From the NCBI RefSeq assembly GCF_025370935.1, contig NC_133472.1:14663863-14727862 (forward strand): DNA of 64,000 nucleotides. Direction: 5' to 3'. Both the position numbers and the translations under genes were made by a program. The notes under the pieces are model-generated. The model made no database searches and had not been told where the DNA came from. It saw only the letters and a list, made by a program, of their open reading frames with translations. Within the stretch, counting starts at the first letter, position 1, and each line of letters opens with the position of its first letter. This DNA comes from Choristoneura fumiferana (lineage: Eukaryota > Arthropoda > Insecta > Lepidoptera > Tortricidae). This document shows positions 10,973 through 25,900 of this stretch, piece after piece.

Positions 10973-13900
10973 CTTTACAAACATTTACAACTACCTCGTA
11001 TACTTCATCACTTAGATGTAAAAATAACTTCGCATGTTGGTTCATCAACGATTAACAATCACAATTCTAGTTCTGAACGACAACACTACTTTGTACTGCA
11101 AAACGAGTTAAAGATGCTTACCAGAGCCAATGGAAGAAGGCCCAGCGCTGCGCGGGGGCTGGCGCGACTGCGTACGGAAATCGCGCGCGCCGAAGCCGCT
11201 GCCGCTGCCGCTGTTGAACCGGCCGCCGCCGCCGCCTCCGCCGCCGGAACGGCTGCCGGCGCGCCGTCCGCCGCCGCCCAGTCGGCCATCTGCTGCGGTG
11301 CTTGTCAGCCAACTAATCAACAATTCAATATTGTTAGTTATCGTTACGTGTGTCTCTGAAAATTTGTTCTTAGTTTTCCAATAACTGGATGCAAGCGCAG
11401 ATCGCTTCATAGATCCTGACCACCTTGCACGTCCTCTTTGCCTGATTAAGACAGCACATTGTATGCCAATAAGGTGAGTAAGTCGGTATAATGGGGTTGA
11501 TGCCAAAGGATGCCAAAGACGCCATAATTTAATACAGCCTTTTCAATTATCTTCAGTGCTTTTTATTTGCAGTCTTTTTAGATATAAGTTAACAGGTTTT
11601 ATAAGTCTTAGTGATAATTTGAATCCAAGGGGAAAATACACACAACATCATATTATTAACATGTAAATGACATCAATACGCGACATTTACTCACTTGGGC
11701 ACATCCTGCTTGGCTTCGACCAGCAGCTCGACGAGGTCGCGCGCCAGCCCGCGGTTGGAGTCGTTGAAGAATGACGTAGCGACGCCAAGGTTGCCCATGC
11801 GGCCGGTACGCCCGATACGATGCACGTATTCCTCCACGTCCGAAGGCAAATCGAAGTTGATCACGTGACGCACGTGCGGTATGTCCAGACCTGGAAGTGA
11901 GATGGACGGTTGAATGCGAGAGATAAGTTCACTAATGAATACGTACCCGGGAGATAAGCTTGGAGCAGTCGCTGCTGTGAATATTACGCAGATCGATGCT
12001 TGCTGTTCTCTCGATAGCACGGATAACGTTTAGAATTTTAGATCGACGCTATTATTAGCTAATTTTTCGATTTGTTCCAGATTCGTCATATTCCTCATTT
12101 GTCATATACGTAATGCAACCCTTTCCTAAATTTTCGTCATAGTCAGTAAATTATTGTCTAATAACCGTAGTACGGTCAAGGGCATAAATCCATACTAATA
12201 TTATAAATGCGGAAGTGTGTGTGTTTGTACGTTTGTGTGTCTGTGCGTTTGTATGTTTGTCCGCGGGAAAAAGCTAGTATGTTACCAAGACGTCAAAAAT
12301 ATCTATACACCTTTTTGCCACTAAAAATAAGGTCGATGTATAAATATTTTGACGCTATGGCTGTATATAAATATATACTAAGCGGCACAAAATTTGGCCC
12401 ACCCTTCATACAAAATCACTCATTCTGCATACATTTGAGGGCCAGATTTTTTGCCGCTCAGTATATTTTTGCATTCGACTGTACAAAGTAATTACTTAGT
12501 ACAACCTGTCCTAATACTTATTAATCCTGTAAGCATGTGATTTTATTTAACTGTGAAATGACAAGTTGGAATATGACTAGTTATCGAGGAGGAAAGGTGG
12601 TTTTCCACCGGCGAGGCGAGATGAGACGAGGCGTGACGAGAATTGAAATTTGTATTGCGGCGCCCGCGGCGGGTCGCGGCAGGCGCGCGAAAATGCATAC
12701 AAATTTCAATTCTCGTCTCGCCTCGTCTCGCCTCGCCGGTGGAAAATCACCATTAAAGTGTCGAATTAGCAATATGCGGATCAGAAAGAAACAAATCTTT
12801 CATCATATTTGCACGAAAACAACGCCTTAACAAGCACACTAACTTGTATGCAATGCTCTAAATAAAGCCCACGCGTATTTCCTATTGCGATTACAATGCT
12901 ATATTTTTTTATTGTGATAACACATCGTTTCTGACATACTACAGGTTCAAGTTCAAGTAAAGAGGATACTTACCTCAAACTCGAAATAGAACTTAAAGGG
13001 TCTGACTGGTCTCCCGTAGTAAAACTGCCGCTGGCTGAAATCTTTCTTATGTGTGTTTATTTGTCTCAATATAAGTTTTTTTTTCTAATTTTAAGTCTGG
13101 AAGTCTCTTGGTTTAGACAAAAAGTTTTTTTAGCCAAAGTAGTGGTCCGATTTCACTGAAATTTGGATATAATGTAAATAATAACAACTTCCAAAAAAAA
13201 AAAAAGTTCCGCCTCATTCCCATAGGCGTAAAAATCGACTTTTAACTAAATAAAATCAATACTTACGACATACAGAGTAAAAATGTCATATTAATTGCAC
13301 ACACTCAAAAATCATCGTCATTCAAGAATATTACTGATATGCCGCCCAGTAAAACCCTATAATTTTCGCAGACAAAGGCCCGGGAAACAGCCAGTCATAT
13401 GACAGCGCTCTTTTTCAAGGCTTGTTGGTATGGCATGGCAGAAGACAGTTAATAAACAGCGAGGTTTAGGTGTTCTGACCTCTGGCGGCGACGGCGGTAG
13501 CGACCAGGATGGGCGTCTGTCCGGTGCGGAAGCGACGCAGCGCCTCCTCTCGCTCGCGCTGCGTGCGGTCGCCGTGGATCGACGTCACCGGGTACCCGTC
13601 GTTGTCCAAGTATTCCTCAAGCTGGTCAGCGCCTGTCGCCATAACAAAAACATTATACACTGCCTAGTGATTCATCGAATAGGCTTTTATAGGGTTGCGA
13701 TCACCTGTTCTCGCTAAATGCACACTTCAAATACCTGACATTGGGATTAAATCAGCTATTAAAATATAAATTGCCAATGGATTAGGTTCGCTTGAAGAAA
13801 GTATAAGAAATGGAAGCTCTAGTCTATCATATTTGAAGTAAATATGTGTAGTAGGCAAAGTTGAATGTTGCATACAACTAGAAGCAACAACTGCTATAAA

Positions 13901-16900
13901 TAATTCAAATATAAATTAATTGAGCGACTTTTGTTATTCTAAAATGAAAGAAACAAGCGGTATACCTTTCTTAGTCTCCACGAACACGAGAGTAAGCTGA
14001 TCCTCCTCGGGGCGCGAGTTCTTCAGTAAGTTGGAGGCGTTCAGCAAATCCAACAAGAACGAGCGCTTTTGTGACTCTTCTACCCAGACCACCTAGCAAA
14101 CAAATACACATGGTCTTAAAAAAAACTGTAGTATGATTTAATCCACATTAAAGCGTGAAATCTCTTTAGTTATTTCTATGATCCTCAGTAAATTCAATAC
14201 AATTTACGATTTCATTTTTTTTGTAAGTATTAGGAGGCAAACCTAGCATGGGTGACAGCACAATCAGTGTTACCAACCTTCTGGGTGATGTTTTCCGACG
14301 TGGACCCAACGCGTCCGACCGCGAGGAAGACGTAGTTGCTGAGGAAGTCCTGCGCCAGCACTTGAATCTGCTTGGGGAAGGTCGCCGAGAACATGAGGGT
14401 CTGCCGCTCGCCGGTCTTGGGCATGGTGTGGTACTCGACGATCTTGCGGATCTGCGGCTCGAAGCCCATGTCCAGCATGCGATCGGCCTCGTCGAGCACG
14501 AGATGGCGGCAGTGGTCGAGCGCCACGCGGCCGCGCGCCAGCATGTCCACCAGCCGCCCGGGCGTCGCCACCAGCAGGTGGCAGCCGCGCTCCAGCTCGC
14601 GGAACTGCTCGTGGATCGGCGACCCTCCGTACCTGCGCAATGCTCAAATCAGTGCTTCGTTATCAGTGCGCCTGCAGCGGACGGTGGGCCATTATACAGA
14701 TTTAGTGAATGTTTTGCTCACATTTTGTCGGAAAAGTTCGTATTTATCTTGTTTTTTACCTTCAGTTAACTTATTGAGAAAGCAAGATGAATACGAACTT
14801 TACCGACAAAATACGATGGAAAAACATTATTCAATAGATCTGTAATAACCAGAGCCCGGAATTTTCGCGGCATTTTTGATCTGTCATAGTGACTCCTCAC
14901 TTATCGACTCTACCTAAACGATATCGATAATAATAATATCGTAAAATTCGTATTCATCTTGCTTTATCATTGTTTCATTGCCTTATGCATATTTATATCG
15001 GCCAAGAGCGTGTCGGACACGCCAAAATAGGGTTCCATAGCCATTACAAAAAAATATAAGTTAATTTTTTTTAAGGATTTCGTATTTTACACGGAATATT
15101 CCAAGTTTACGTATATTTTATACCTTAGGCTGCTATTTACATCATTTATTGAATGGGGGGGTTGGCATCTTTTTAACTTTTTAATTTTTCATCAAGTCAA
15201 TTATTTTAAGTTAAAAAGGCCATGGAAATGTTGGCACAAGTCATACAGCCATGTCTAATCTTTTTGTTGGCTCTTAAATATTTTGGGGTGGAAAATACAG
15301 CGCCAGAAAGCATAAGAAAAATCTTGGAATAAAAAATTTTACAATAATACAAGACAATGTTTATTCATTATTCATCATTTTTTGAAAAGCTTTATATTAG
15401 GAATAGCAATTAGGCTTCGTATTAGTTAAACGGACTCGCAAGCTCGTCCGTTTAATACTCATACTCAGCCAGCAATTGCCTACTTCCAGGCCACGACATT
15501 AATCTACTATTAACATGTTGTGTATCGATATATTGATATTGGATATCGGAAGTCGATAAGTGAGAAGTCACTATGGCAGATCAAAAATACCGGAATATTC
15601 CGGGCTCTGGTTATTATAGATCTATTGAATAATGTTTTTCCATCGTATTTTCTCGGAAAAGTTCGTATTCATCTTGCTTTCTCAATTAGTTTACTGAAGC
15701 TAATTGAAAAAACCGGCCAAGAGCGTGTCGGACACGCCCAAAATAGGGTTCCATAGCCATTACAAAAAATATAAGTTAATATTTTTTTAAGGATTTCGTA
15801 TTTTATACGGAATATTCCAAGTTTACGTATATTTTATACCTTAGGCTGCTATTTACTCATATTTGAGAGGGGGGGGGGGGGGGGGAAATTTGCACTTTAA
15901 AGTTGAATATTTCGCAAACAAATCACTGAATCAAAGGTAGTCTTAAAATACTTATCTAACAATACGCCACACTATAGCGTTGGATGAGAAAAAAAATACC
16001 CCCATTTTATGTATATGGGAGCCACGCTAAAAAAAGTTTTTTTTTATTGTTCTATTTTGTCGGCATAGTTTACATATATATCCGTGCAAAATTACAGATT
16101 TCTAGCGTTGATAGTCCCTGAGCAAAGCCGCGGACGGACAGACAGACAGACATGGCGAAACTATAAGGGTTCCGTTTTTGCAATTTTGGCTCCGGAACCC
16201 TAAAAAGCAAGATAAATACGAACTTTTCCGACTAAATGTGACGGCAAAATATTCACTACATCTGTATAATGGCCCACCGCCCGCTGCAGGCGGAGCGGAC
16301 TACGTAAATACAGAGTCCGTTTAACTCGCAACAGCGAACTGTGCTTCCACTGAATAACCAGTCATGTCATAAGCTTGTTAATCCGGTCCGCAAAGACCTC
16401 CGTTACCGCTCATAACCTTTTTTAGTGGAAGGCGGGCATAAAATAAGATTTCCCCACCGTTATCGTTAACACTTTAGTGATTCTATGGTCTTTGGCAGTA
16501 AGTAAATATATCAGTTGTCATATGAGTTACGTAATAACTGTAATATAATCTGCAGTGACGATAGAGCATAGATAGGTTTTTAACGCCCACTTGTAGCGGA
16601 TGAAGGCTTTTAGGAGGGCAGTGGCAAAATAACGTTCAGACAAAATTGGAAGGTAGGTTAGCCAAATATGTGGTCTACCACCCTAAAGTTGATAATCGTT
16701 TGCATGTTATAAAACAATAATGCCAATAGACTTGAAAGTTCGACTTTAGCGACATATTCATTTGATAGGAACTTGTTTAAAAATTGATAGACCACTTCTT
16801 TGGCTGCTGGTACTACTTTGTAAACATGAGAGGGGGCGATAGGATGAGTTTTGAATGAGCACCTATCTATGCCATAGAGCATGTACAAAAAGTATCAAAT

Positions 16901-19900
16901 CGAACCGTTTTGTGACAAAACGAACACTGCAAAACTGCGAAACCAACCATCAAACATCGACGCTCATAAAAACAATAGCAGCGCATTGCAGTTATACTTA
17001 CACAACGCAGGGGCGCACTCGGGAGCGGTAAGCAAACTTGCGCGCTTCGTCGAATATCTGCGTGGCGAGCTCGCGAGTGGGAGCCAGAACCAATCCAAGT
17101 GGATACTGCTTTCGCCGGTTGTACGGGCTGCAACAAATAACTTTCGTTCTAAAACTTGGAACATTGAGCGAGATATGAGGTTGCTGCCAGTCACACCCAG
17201 CTAAGAAGTCTTTGAAGGTATGGTAAATTGCTGATTTTACATGCATCATTGTATATTGAATTGCAAAAAGTTGGGACATGTTAACCAGTTATTAACTATG
17301 CAAATTATGCATACACATGGTTATTTTTTGACAACGGAAAATTTTCTTACTATTATTAATAACGCCACCCTTGGACGTATGTTTATGTATACTAGGGGAT
17401 CAATCCATATGGGTCAGTATGGGGAAATCATAAACTAGAAGAGATAGCGAAATCTGTTCATAGAAACCATGGCATCAATTTTAGGATAACAAAAAAACAG
17501 CTCTCTCAGTTAGCTTCAGTACCCATCGTACAGCCGTACATTTTTGATTTTGACATACATGAGACACTAAATAACAAATTTTATAATAATCAACCATGTT
17601 TTTATATATAACATAGGCCAATGATGATGACAATATTAATGGATATGAAAATGACAATAATTAATACTTCTCGGCGGAAAAACAACATGCACATTTATTT
17701 TGTACATCTGAACTTGTAACTCACCCCGTGTGCTTGACAGGCCCGGCTTCGTACATCTGGTTGAGTATGGGCACTAGGAAGGCGGCGGTCTTCCCGGAGC
17801 CGGTCTGCGCGCACGCCATCAAGTCGCGGTGCGCGAGCACGATCGGGATCGCGTACTTCTGCACCGGCGTCGGCTTGTCGTAGCGGGCGTGGCTTATGTT
17901 CGCGCGAGTTATTTCCGTCAGGTTAACGTCCTCGAACTGCGAAAATGCAAATTTATTATTTAACGAGAAATCTTTTATTGATTGAAAATAAGTTTTGCAC
18001 GTTATAATTATCCTCGTGAGTCCTTGCATACTAAAGTACAAAACAACAGTAAGAATAATGGCCGAATGTACTTTATATAGCACAAATTGTTCATTTAATA
18101 AAGAATTTTGAGAATTTTGTAATGATATTATTAGTATAAAATTACACCCCAGGGCAAAATTATACAAACAAAGTTGTTTTTCTTAATATTTAAAACTATA
18201 ACGGTTCCGTTTTTGCCATTTTGGCTCAGGAACCCTAAAAATGAATCGCCGAAATGTATGTACGCGCATAACTTCCGAACGACAGCACCGAATTTAATAA
18301 CAATTTTTTTGTTGTATACCTTTTCGTCAGGACAAGGTTTGTGCTAAGCAAAATATAAGTAGTAAAATATAAGATATTTGTGTTTTTTTTAATCACTTTT
18401 TTTATTGTCATATAGCTTGTTTCCATGCTTTTGGCCTGGCGTGTAAGTTGTAACTCTACTCATATCTGTAACTGATTATGTTAAAAACATACTTGATTTA
18501 AGATAACTAAATATGTTTCATGTATAACTAACAGTTACAAATATCCTATGAACTCATTTATTAATCTGATAATTCTGGGAAATGGACGCCTTCAACATCG
18601 CTCTTGTCAGATATTTATAATTGATATAATATACTTGGTAATAATCAATTGATTAGCAACAATGCAATTGACTTGACTCAAAATGACATGTTGTTTATAT
18701 TTAAAAATCCCCGCGCGAGCAAAAGAAAGTTGTCCTATGCTATGATTTACTTGTTTTTGATTCACAATGATCTTATATTTCTCCAACTCAACCTTCCTTC
18801 GTTAACAAAAGGTATCATCAGGTTAACATGCGAGACAAAAGGACACGTTGTCATTCAACGCACTTCATGCATGCATTCAGTTTCGATGTCAACGAGTTTA
18901 TTTAGAGTTGCGTCGACGTTTAAGAAGGGTTTGGAATTATACTGACCACGAATGACGTCACCAATTTTAACATTGCGCAATGAATGTTCACGATGTATTT
19001 TATCTAGAAATATAGACTAGCTCATTAGTTGCCGTATGGCAGTTAGTTTTAATGTTGCACTTACAATTGTGGTTGAATTGATTACTTAATGATTACCAGT
19101 TGAAACATAAAAGTATTATGTTACCAAGTCAGTTGTGCATCTGCAAGTAGTTGGCACTGTCATAAATGCCAAATAGAAATCTGAGTCAAGCACAAGCTAC
19201 TTTCATTGAAGCGTGCTAGTTATACATAGGCGTGTATGTGTTTTAACTTACGCTTAGCGCCTAGTAAGTATGTGTATATTGGGTATAATATAATCCCTAA
19301 AAATAATTTAAGAGATGCCCTCTAACAGTAAACTCAAACCACTTAATTTTTATAGTATAATCAAAGCCACATATAGCTCACCTTGGCAATGACCCAATTT
19401 ACGGATTAACTCACTATATGGAAAACTACAAGGTATTCATCCATATCAGATAGGATTTTGACATATACTGGTTTGTTGGTAAAAGAACACTCGGCAGTGG
19501 TGGCACAGAGATAGATATGCAACCATGACTTCATTGCTAATACACTTTGTGATCATATTTTTAGGGGTTGCGTGCTGGAGAAAATAGTGCTCATTAGATT
19601 TCGTAACCAATTTGCTCAGAATGCTATGCAAAACGTCGAATGCTGAATATGTCAATCTGTCAACAACGTAAAATAGCAGCAGCTGTAACTTTTCCGACCG
19701 TATTTCGTATTTTAAATATTGAAAACTAGTTAAAATATAGTATTTCGTATTTTATATTTCAAATACACGACTTAAAAATATTTTGTATGTCATATTTTAA
19801 ATACATGTGATTTTGTATTTAAATTTAAGCAAAGCATGCATTTTTCGCAGCTTTATATGTATGCAAGCTGTCTTCAAATATTGCAAATCGAATTTCACCC

Positions 19901-22900
19901 ACTTCTAGTGATCGAAATGAAATGCAAATACAGTCCTCGAAAAGCACAACCACCAAAAATCTTGTGTTAAAAATAAAAGAAGAAGTTTTCATTAACCCAA
20001 TGGCAAGGGCTATCGTTTTTTGTCTTTCTAGATGGCGCCACTGTTGCGTGAGGTTTTTAAGTGTGGCTTTCCAAGTCTGTTATACGGGCGTGAAAACAAA
20101 GTTTAGATTAAAATCATATTTAATACACCTTAAAACCGTATCATAAAAATATCGAGCAACCACACTGTTGCGTAGTCCCGTTTTGTTTGGAAAAAAAGGG
20201 AGGACGGAAGTTTCCGAAAGACAAAACTGTCTCAAAACACAGACATTCATTGCCCCGTAACGCATGATTGCCATGATTAATTTCAGGTAATGCAAAATAT
20301 TCACAAAATTATTCTAATTATAAATAAACTCGCGTAGCTCACCCAAAAACTATGAGAATTGAAATTCCGGAGACCTCACGCCTCTACGTCGACCTAGCGC
20401 CTCTAGCGGCGAATTCATACGCGATAGCCCTCATTATTACTTGTTAATATTATAGGCAGTTATTAACTTACGCTTGTAATAAAGTCCGGTACGCGGTCGC
20501 CGCTGGCCTCAACTGGGATATCCTCGTATTTGGAGAAGTTGATGCCGGTGTTGCCGGTGCCAAACAACTCCAGCTCCTGCCGCTCGTCGCGAGGTAGCGG
20601 GATCGTCCAGTCATTCTGACAAAAAACATGCCCTTCCTTACTACTAAAGCCTATGTATGATGCTGGAGACTCCACAATGCCATTTTTGGAATTAAAACAG
20701 AAAACCAAAAGTAAAAGCTGGTAAAATAATATTTTTCCTTTTTATTCCCTAAAACTAGAACAGTGTTGAAAAGTTGAATGAAATGGATTAAGATTACATA
20801 AAGATAAAAACCTAAGAGAATGCCAGATGAATACCCCTTTAAGAGCATGCCTCAGATGAACATCTCTAACATATCCGAAAATCATTGGCACTGACACATT
20901 TCAGGATACTACTTGAAGAAAGCTGAGCGAGGTACAGTCGGAGTAAAAAAGGTTCGTCACCCTAAGATCTATTTTCTCTTGCTCAGTATGAGCGCTAATC
21001 TGCTTTACCGATTGAGTAGGACATACTGCGTCAACCTGTCAACCTGCTAAACATAATCAGGTGACCATAGCAGCCCTACCACTACACCTTGGCACTGACA
21101 AACACTGACAATTAAATAGAACATTATTTGATTGAAACTTTGTTTATTACTAAGGTTTTGTATTGATATGAAACTAGATATATGTTAGAGGTGTATATTA
21201 TTTTGACCCATGTTATCATGTCAAGTAAGTGTTATTTGATATGCACTTGTCTACTTAGTACATTGGTTTCAAAACGTAGAGTCTATGACTTTGTAAAGGA
21301 ATCAATTTAATAACTGACGAAGGTTTTCCTACCCCCACTGTACCTACACGTTAGTGTGGAACACTTGCCACTCTTGTCTTCTTAGTAGATATAAGTCTAT
21401 TTTTGTAACACTAGTCAGTCCATCAGCCGCGTAGCGACAAGGTCACGTATCGAGGCCGCCATTCGCTATGCGTAGCGGGTAAGTACGCAGCTTGAAATTA
21501 AAGACGGTCACTGACTCTTGGGTCAAATCTGAGCAAGAGGTCAATAGAGTTGGTGGTTAAAGTCTTACTGTGAGCCCTTGAAGACCTCTTTGACTAGATA
21601 TCTGAATGATGTCCAAATACGGCCAGGTACTAATTTAAAAATACTGAACATAAGCTAACAACCTTTATAAATAAACGAGTCTGCATATTTTAAGCATCTT
21701 GAGCTCCTTTAAGAATCTGTCATACTATTTACTGTTTAGTAATAAATGTTTTGGGCTTTACCTCGTCCCTGCGAGAGCTCGTGCGGCGGACGTCGTCGGA
21801 GGCCCAGCGCGAGTTGCCGCGGTCGTCCGAGCGTGGCTCGGGCTCCTTCCAGCGGTCGTTGCGCGGCGGCGGCGGCTCGTTGTAGTCTTCGTCACGGCGG
21901 ATGTCCCGCTCCATGCCGCGCTCGCGCCCGCCGCCGCTGCCGCCGCCGCTGCCGCCTGCGCTACCGCCTCCGCTGCCGCCACCGCCTCCGCGCCCGCGGT
22001 CCCCCCATCTGTCGTTCTCAGCCCAGCGATCTGAGTCGCCATTCTGATATCCTGAATCGCGACCTGCTCAAATAAATTGTGTCAAAAGATAACAATATGT
22101 ACCCGACCAACACGGGTGTGATTTCTCGAAATTAGCTATAGGCGCCAAGCAAATTGTGGGATAATCGCTTCGAATCAATTGCTTGGATGGAGCATAGTGA
22201 GAACCAAAATATAGATAAGAATTGTTTGACCATTTGCACTGCAAGCAAAGCATGTGTTTAAAGCTTTTTTTTTTACTCTATTCTTTAGCACAGTTTCCAA
22301 CGCGAACGGAGACTCATTATGACTTAGTTCAACTCACATAGATCAAATTTTACATAGGTTCGGTGCAAGTACTTTCATGTACCTGATTGTTGTTGTATGT
22401 AAAACTGAGTCAGTATGGAGTCCGCTCCGCTCGCTGTGTAAATTGGGCTTTTCAATCACATTTAACTTCGCAGGGCTCATACTTCATCAAAAATCTTTTG
22501 TACTAAAAGTTCTATTGTAGTCCTTCGGTAGCAATACTTATTTAGCACTAGTCCTTAATTCAGCTTTTTAAGTCTGTTACATAAAATAAAAGAAAAATTG
22601 TTTGCTCCTTTTCTGTTAGGTTATCTAATCACTAAAAAATAGGTGAACAGTATAACACACAATACATACTTTCTAACACTGTACAAAGGAATGCATGGAA
22701 TGTATTACAAAATCAATTAGAACATAAATATTTGAAGGGCAATATAATTTTGTCGGTTAATTTTGGAAGAAAAAAAAACTCATAAGAAACCATGCAGATT
22801 TTGGTTGAAATTTTGTTTACTTGTATTGTCATCCAAGTTTAATACTATTATGTACTGTACCAAATTTTAATGCAATCCAAAACGTTTTATAACCTGATTT

Positions 22901-25900
22901 TTCTATTTAAATAACAATTATTAGGTATAATATATTTTATTTTTGTGTCTTATTCTTGACATAAATAACACAGATTTACAGATAAAAAATAAACATCCTT
23001 ATGAGAACACATTGTTTTTGGAACTATGTTAATTTTTACTCATAAATTTTTCGTAGGATTCTGTTGGCCCATATGAATAAAGAAAAGTATAAGAAATTGT
23101 TCATTCGCCATGATTAAAGTATTAGCATATAACTGACGACCGGATGGCTAAGTGGTTAGAGAACCAGACTACGAAGCTTGAGGTCCTGGGTTTGAATCCC
23201 AGCCGGGGCAGGTATTTGTGTGAATAACACAAATGTTTGTTCTCGGGTCTTGGATGTTTAATATGTATTTAAGTGTGTATTTATCTATATAAGTATGTTT
23301 ATCCGTTGCCTAGTATCCATAGTAAAAGCTTTGCTTAGTTTGGGACTAGATCAATTGGTGTCAAGTGTCCCATGATATTTATTATTTATTTATTTATTAT
23401 AACATGATAATAATAATATAAAGTGTATACCTGATAAATTGCAAGTCAATTCTTATATTTTTCTTTATTCACCTGGCCCATTGTCCTTCGAGTATTTATA
23501 TAAAGTAATTAATATAGGTAACAAATGTAGGTATATTTTATAAAACTCCTATTCTTTTACATTCCATGCACTATTCTCTGAATTTTGAACTAATTTACTA
23601 TAAGTACTGGACAAGTCAGAGCAAAGCCCTGAGAACCCTGTATATCTATCTAATATATGATATTTTCGTGTCACAGTGTTTGTGACCAAACTCCTCCAAA
23701 ACTGGCTTGACCGATTTTTATGATTTTTTTTATGTATATTCGGTAGGTCCTACGCGGACGGAGTCGCGGGCAACAGCTAGTTATAAATATAAAACACAAA
23801 CATGGCTAGAAGTTGAGCTGTTGAAAGTCCATGTATGATTTAATAATCATTTCCTACAGTTCGTTCTCATTGAAGCAGAGGTCAATAGGTGACTTTGATA
23901 ACAACTGTCAACTGGCACGATGCAAACCTCACACCTTGTTCCTAACTACTGATTCTGGCTTTAAAGGTCAAAAGAGAAATGTATTGAATTCATTCTTGTT
24001 ACTGCTCTTGTACAATATTTTGTCAAATATCAATTAAAGGCAGAAGCCCTTGGGAAACAAATTAATTCAAGTTATTAGTGCGACCGCCTTACCAACACAA
24101 TAAATTGCAGTGCAAAATCAGCCAGTACACTATTGATAATATCTGTAGTCATACTTTTTTTTTTGTAGATAGGGTGTCCACATTCCAGCAACATTGTAGT
24201 GTAATCGTGGCACTGACTTGGCCAGGAATTTTCCATCATATTTTGCTGATCTTGCTTGTTAGTAATTGGAACCTGTTACATTAATATGAGACTAGCCTAG
24301 CTATCTATGAGTATAGCGTGACAAAGAAATTGAGCATTACCGCGGTCCCTGCGCGGGTATCGCGAATCGTAGCCGCGATCGTAGTCATGTTCGCGGTCGC
24401 GGTCGCGGTCGTCGCGCCGACCACCACGGTCGTAGCCTCTAGAGCCGCCTCCCAATGATGAACGGTTGTCTCTTGACTCGCTAGGACGCTCGTCTAAGCT
24501 TGAACGCTTAGACTCTTCCCCTGAACACAAGTTAGTCTCATGTAACTAATTCTAAATGCTTGTGACTACCTTCCCTTGAAGTCATTTAAACATTAACACA
24601 TTTTGCTCACCCTCATGGCAGTGTTGCGGATAAAGCAACATTTGTTTCAAAATAATTAAGGTACAGCAATCATAATAATAGCATATACCTAAATAAGATC
24701 TAGTCTTAACAGTCGACTCACACTTGGCCGGTTTTTTTTATTCACACGTGGTAACTTAGTTATTTTGGGTACAAGAAAATAAATTCCAAGGCCTGTTAGT
24801 CTACCCTGTATACCATAAAAGAAAAAAAAACACCTTAATGTATAACACACTGAATTACAATAGTTTTCACAACTTCTTTCTATCACATGGTATATAGCCT
24901 CCTGAGGCCCGAAATATACATATAAAAATTTTGTTTTCACAATTTGAACCAAATGTCAATCAAGTAAGGTTCAAATTATTATTTTTTATATTACGCCAGG
25001 CCCCACGAGGATAGGATAAGGGTAGAAAGATATTATGATGAATGTGGTTTAGACTATGGTTTTAGGGATTACAAAGTTACAGTTTCTAAATATTTAAATT
25101 TTGCTAGATACCTACATAACATTATGAATGTATGCCATTGTTGTCTGCAGTGATAGGAAATTTTATAGATAAAATGTCAATGTGCCAATTTTTAATCTTG
25201 TTCTGTTAAAAATTCAAGCAACTGAATATGATGAATACTAAATGAAACAAACCAAATGCTTAAAAAGCCTAGCTCAGGCTACACATACAAAGTCACAAAG
25301 ATATACTTTTACTTATTTTATCCTTGGACTTGTTAGTTATTTTTTAGATAAGAGAAAAAGTGCTAGTTCTAAATAAAATTAGGAACCTACTGATGTGTAT
25401 ATAACTAGCATGCTTAGCTTAGCTGTGTTGTGCTGAGCCAGCCACCATCATATTAATGTTTCATGGAATACATTGGTAATATGGTCTTACCGTGTGAAGC
25501 GTTAGGCTGCAACTGCCGACGCAGAGGCGGGGGGATGTAGGGGTTAGCACTCTTAGGAGCTTGGTGCTGCAAGTCCAGACCAGCAAGCTGAAGGACAAAC
25601 ATGAAAAATCATTTTTTATTTCAGGTCAAAGTCGAAGTCCTTTATTGCATTTAGGCTATAACAAGCACTTATAAATGACAACAAAAAAATTACCACCGGT
25701 TCGGAAAAAACCTGTTGAGAAGAATCCGGCAAAAAAACCTACCTCGTTGACAAGGTATATGTTTAGGAGGTAGGTATTGTGGCAGCACTATCAACAGGGT
25801 CAGTGTTGGCCAAGTGTTTGTACCTGACTAATGGATAGAAAACTAATAGGTAGTATATTTAATTTTGTGAAATTTATGCTCTTGTGTTAGCACCTACTTT

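Noticed and set aside
10815..11506. Several Ala/Gly/Pro/Arg-rich ORFs on both strands
   Set aside because: By-products of the Gly-codon repeats in bel exons 12 and 13.
12537..12830. Paired ORFs on both strands
   Set aside because: They lie on the two arms of a palindromic MITE.
14248..14845. Plus-strand ORFs of 157-173 codons
   Set aside because: Antisense shadows of bel exon 8, a GC-rich helicase exon with a perfect DEAD-box reading on the other strand.
23137..23215. tRNA gene
   Set aside because: A and B boxes are present, but a SINE body and simple-repeat tail follow, and the cloverleaf is imperfect.
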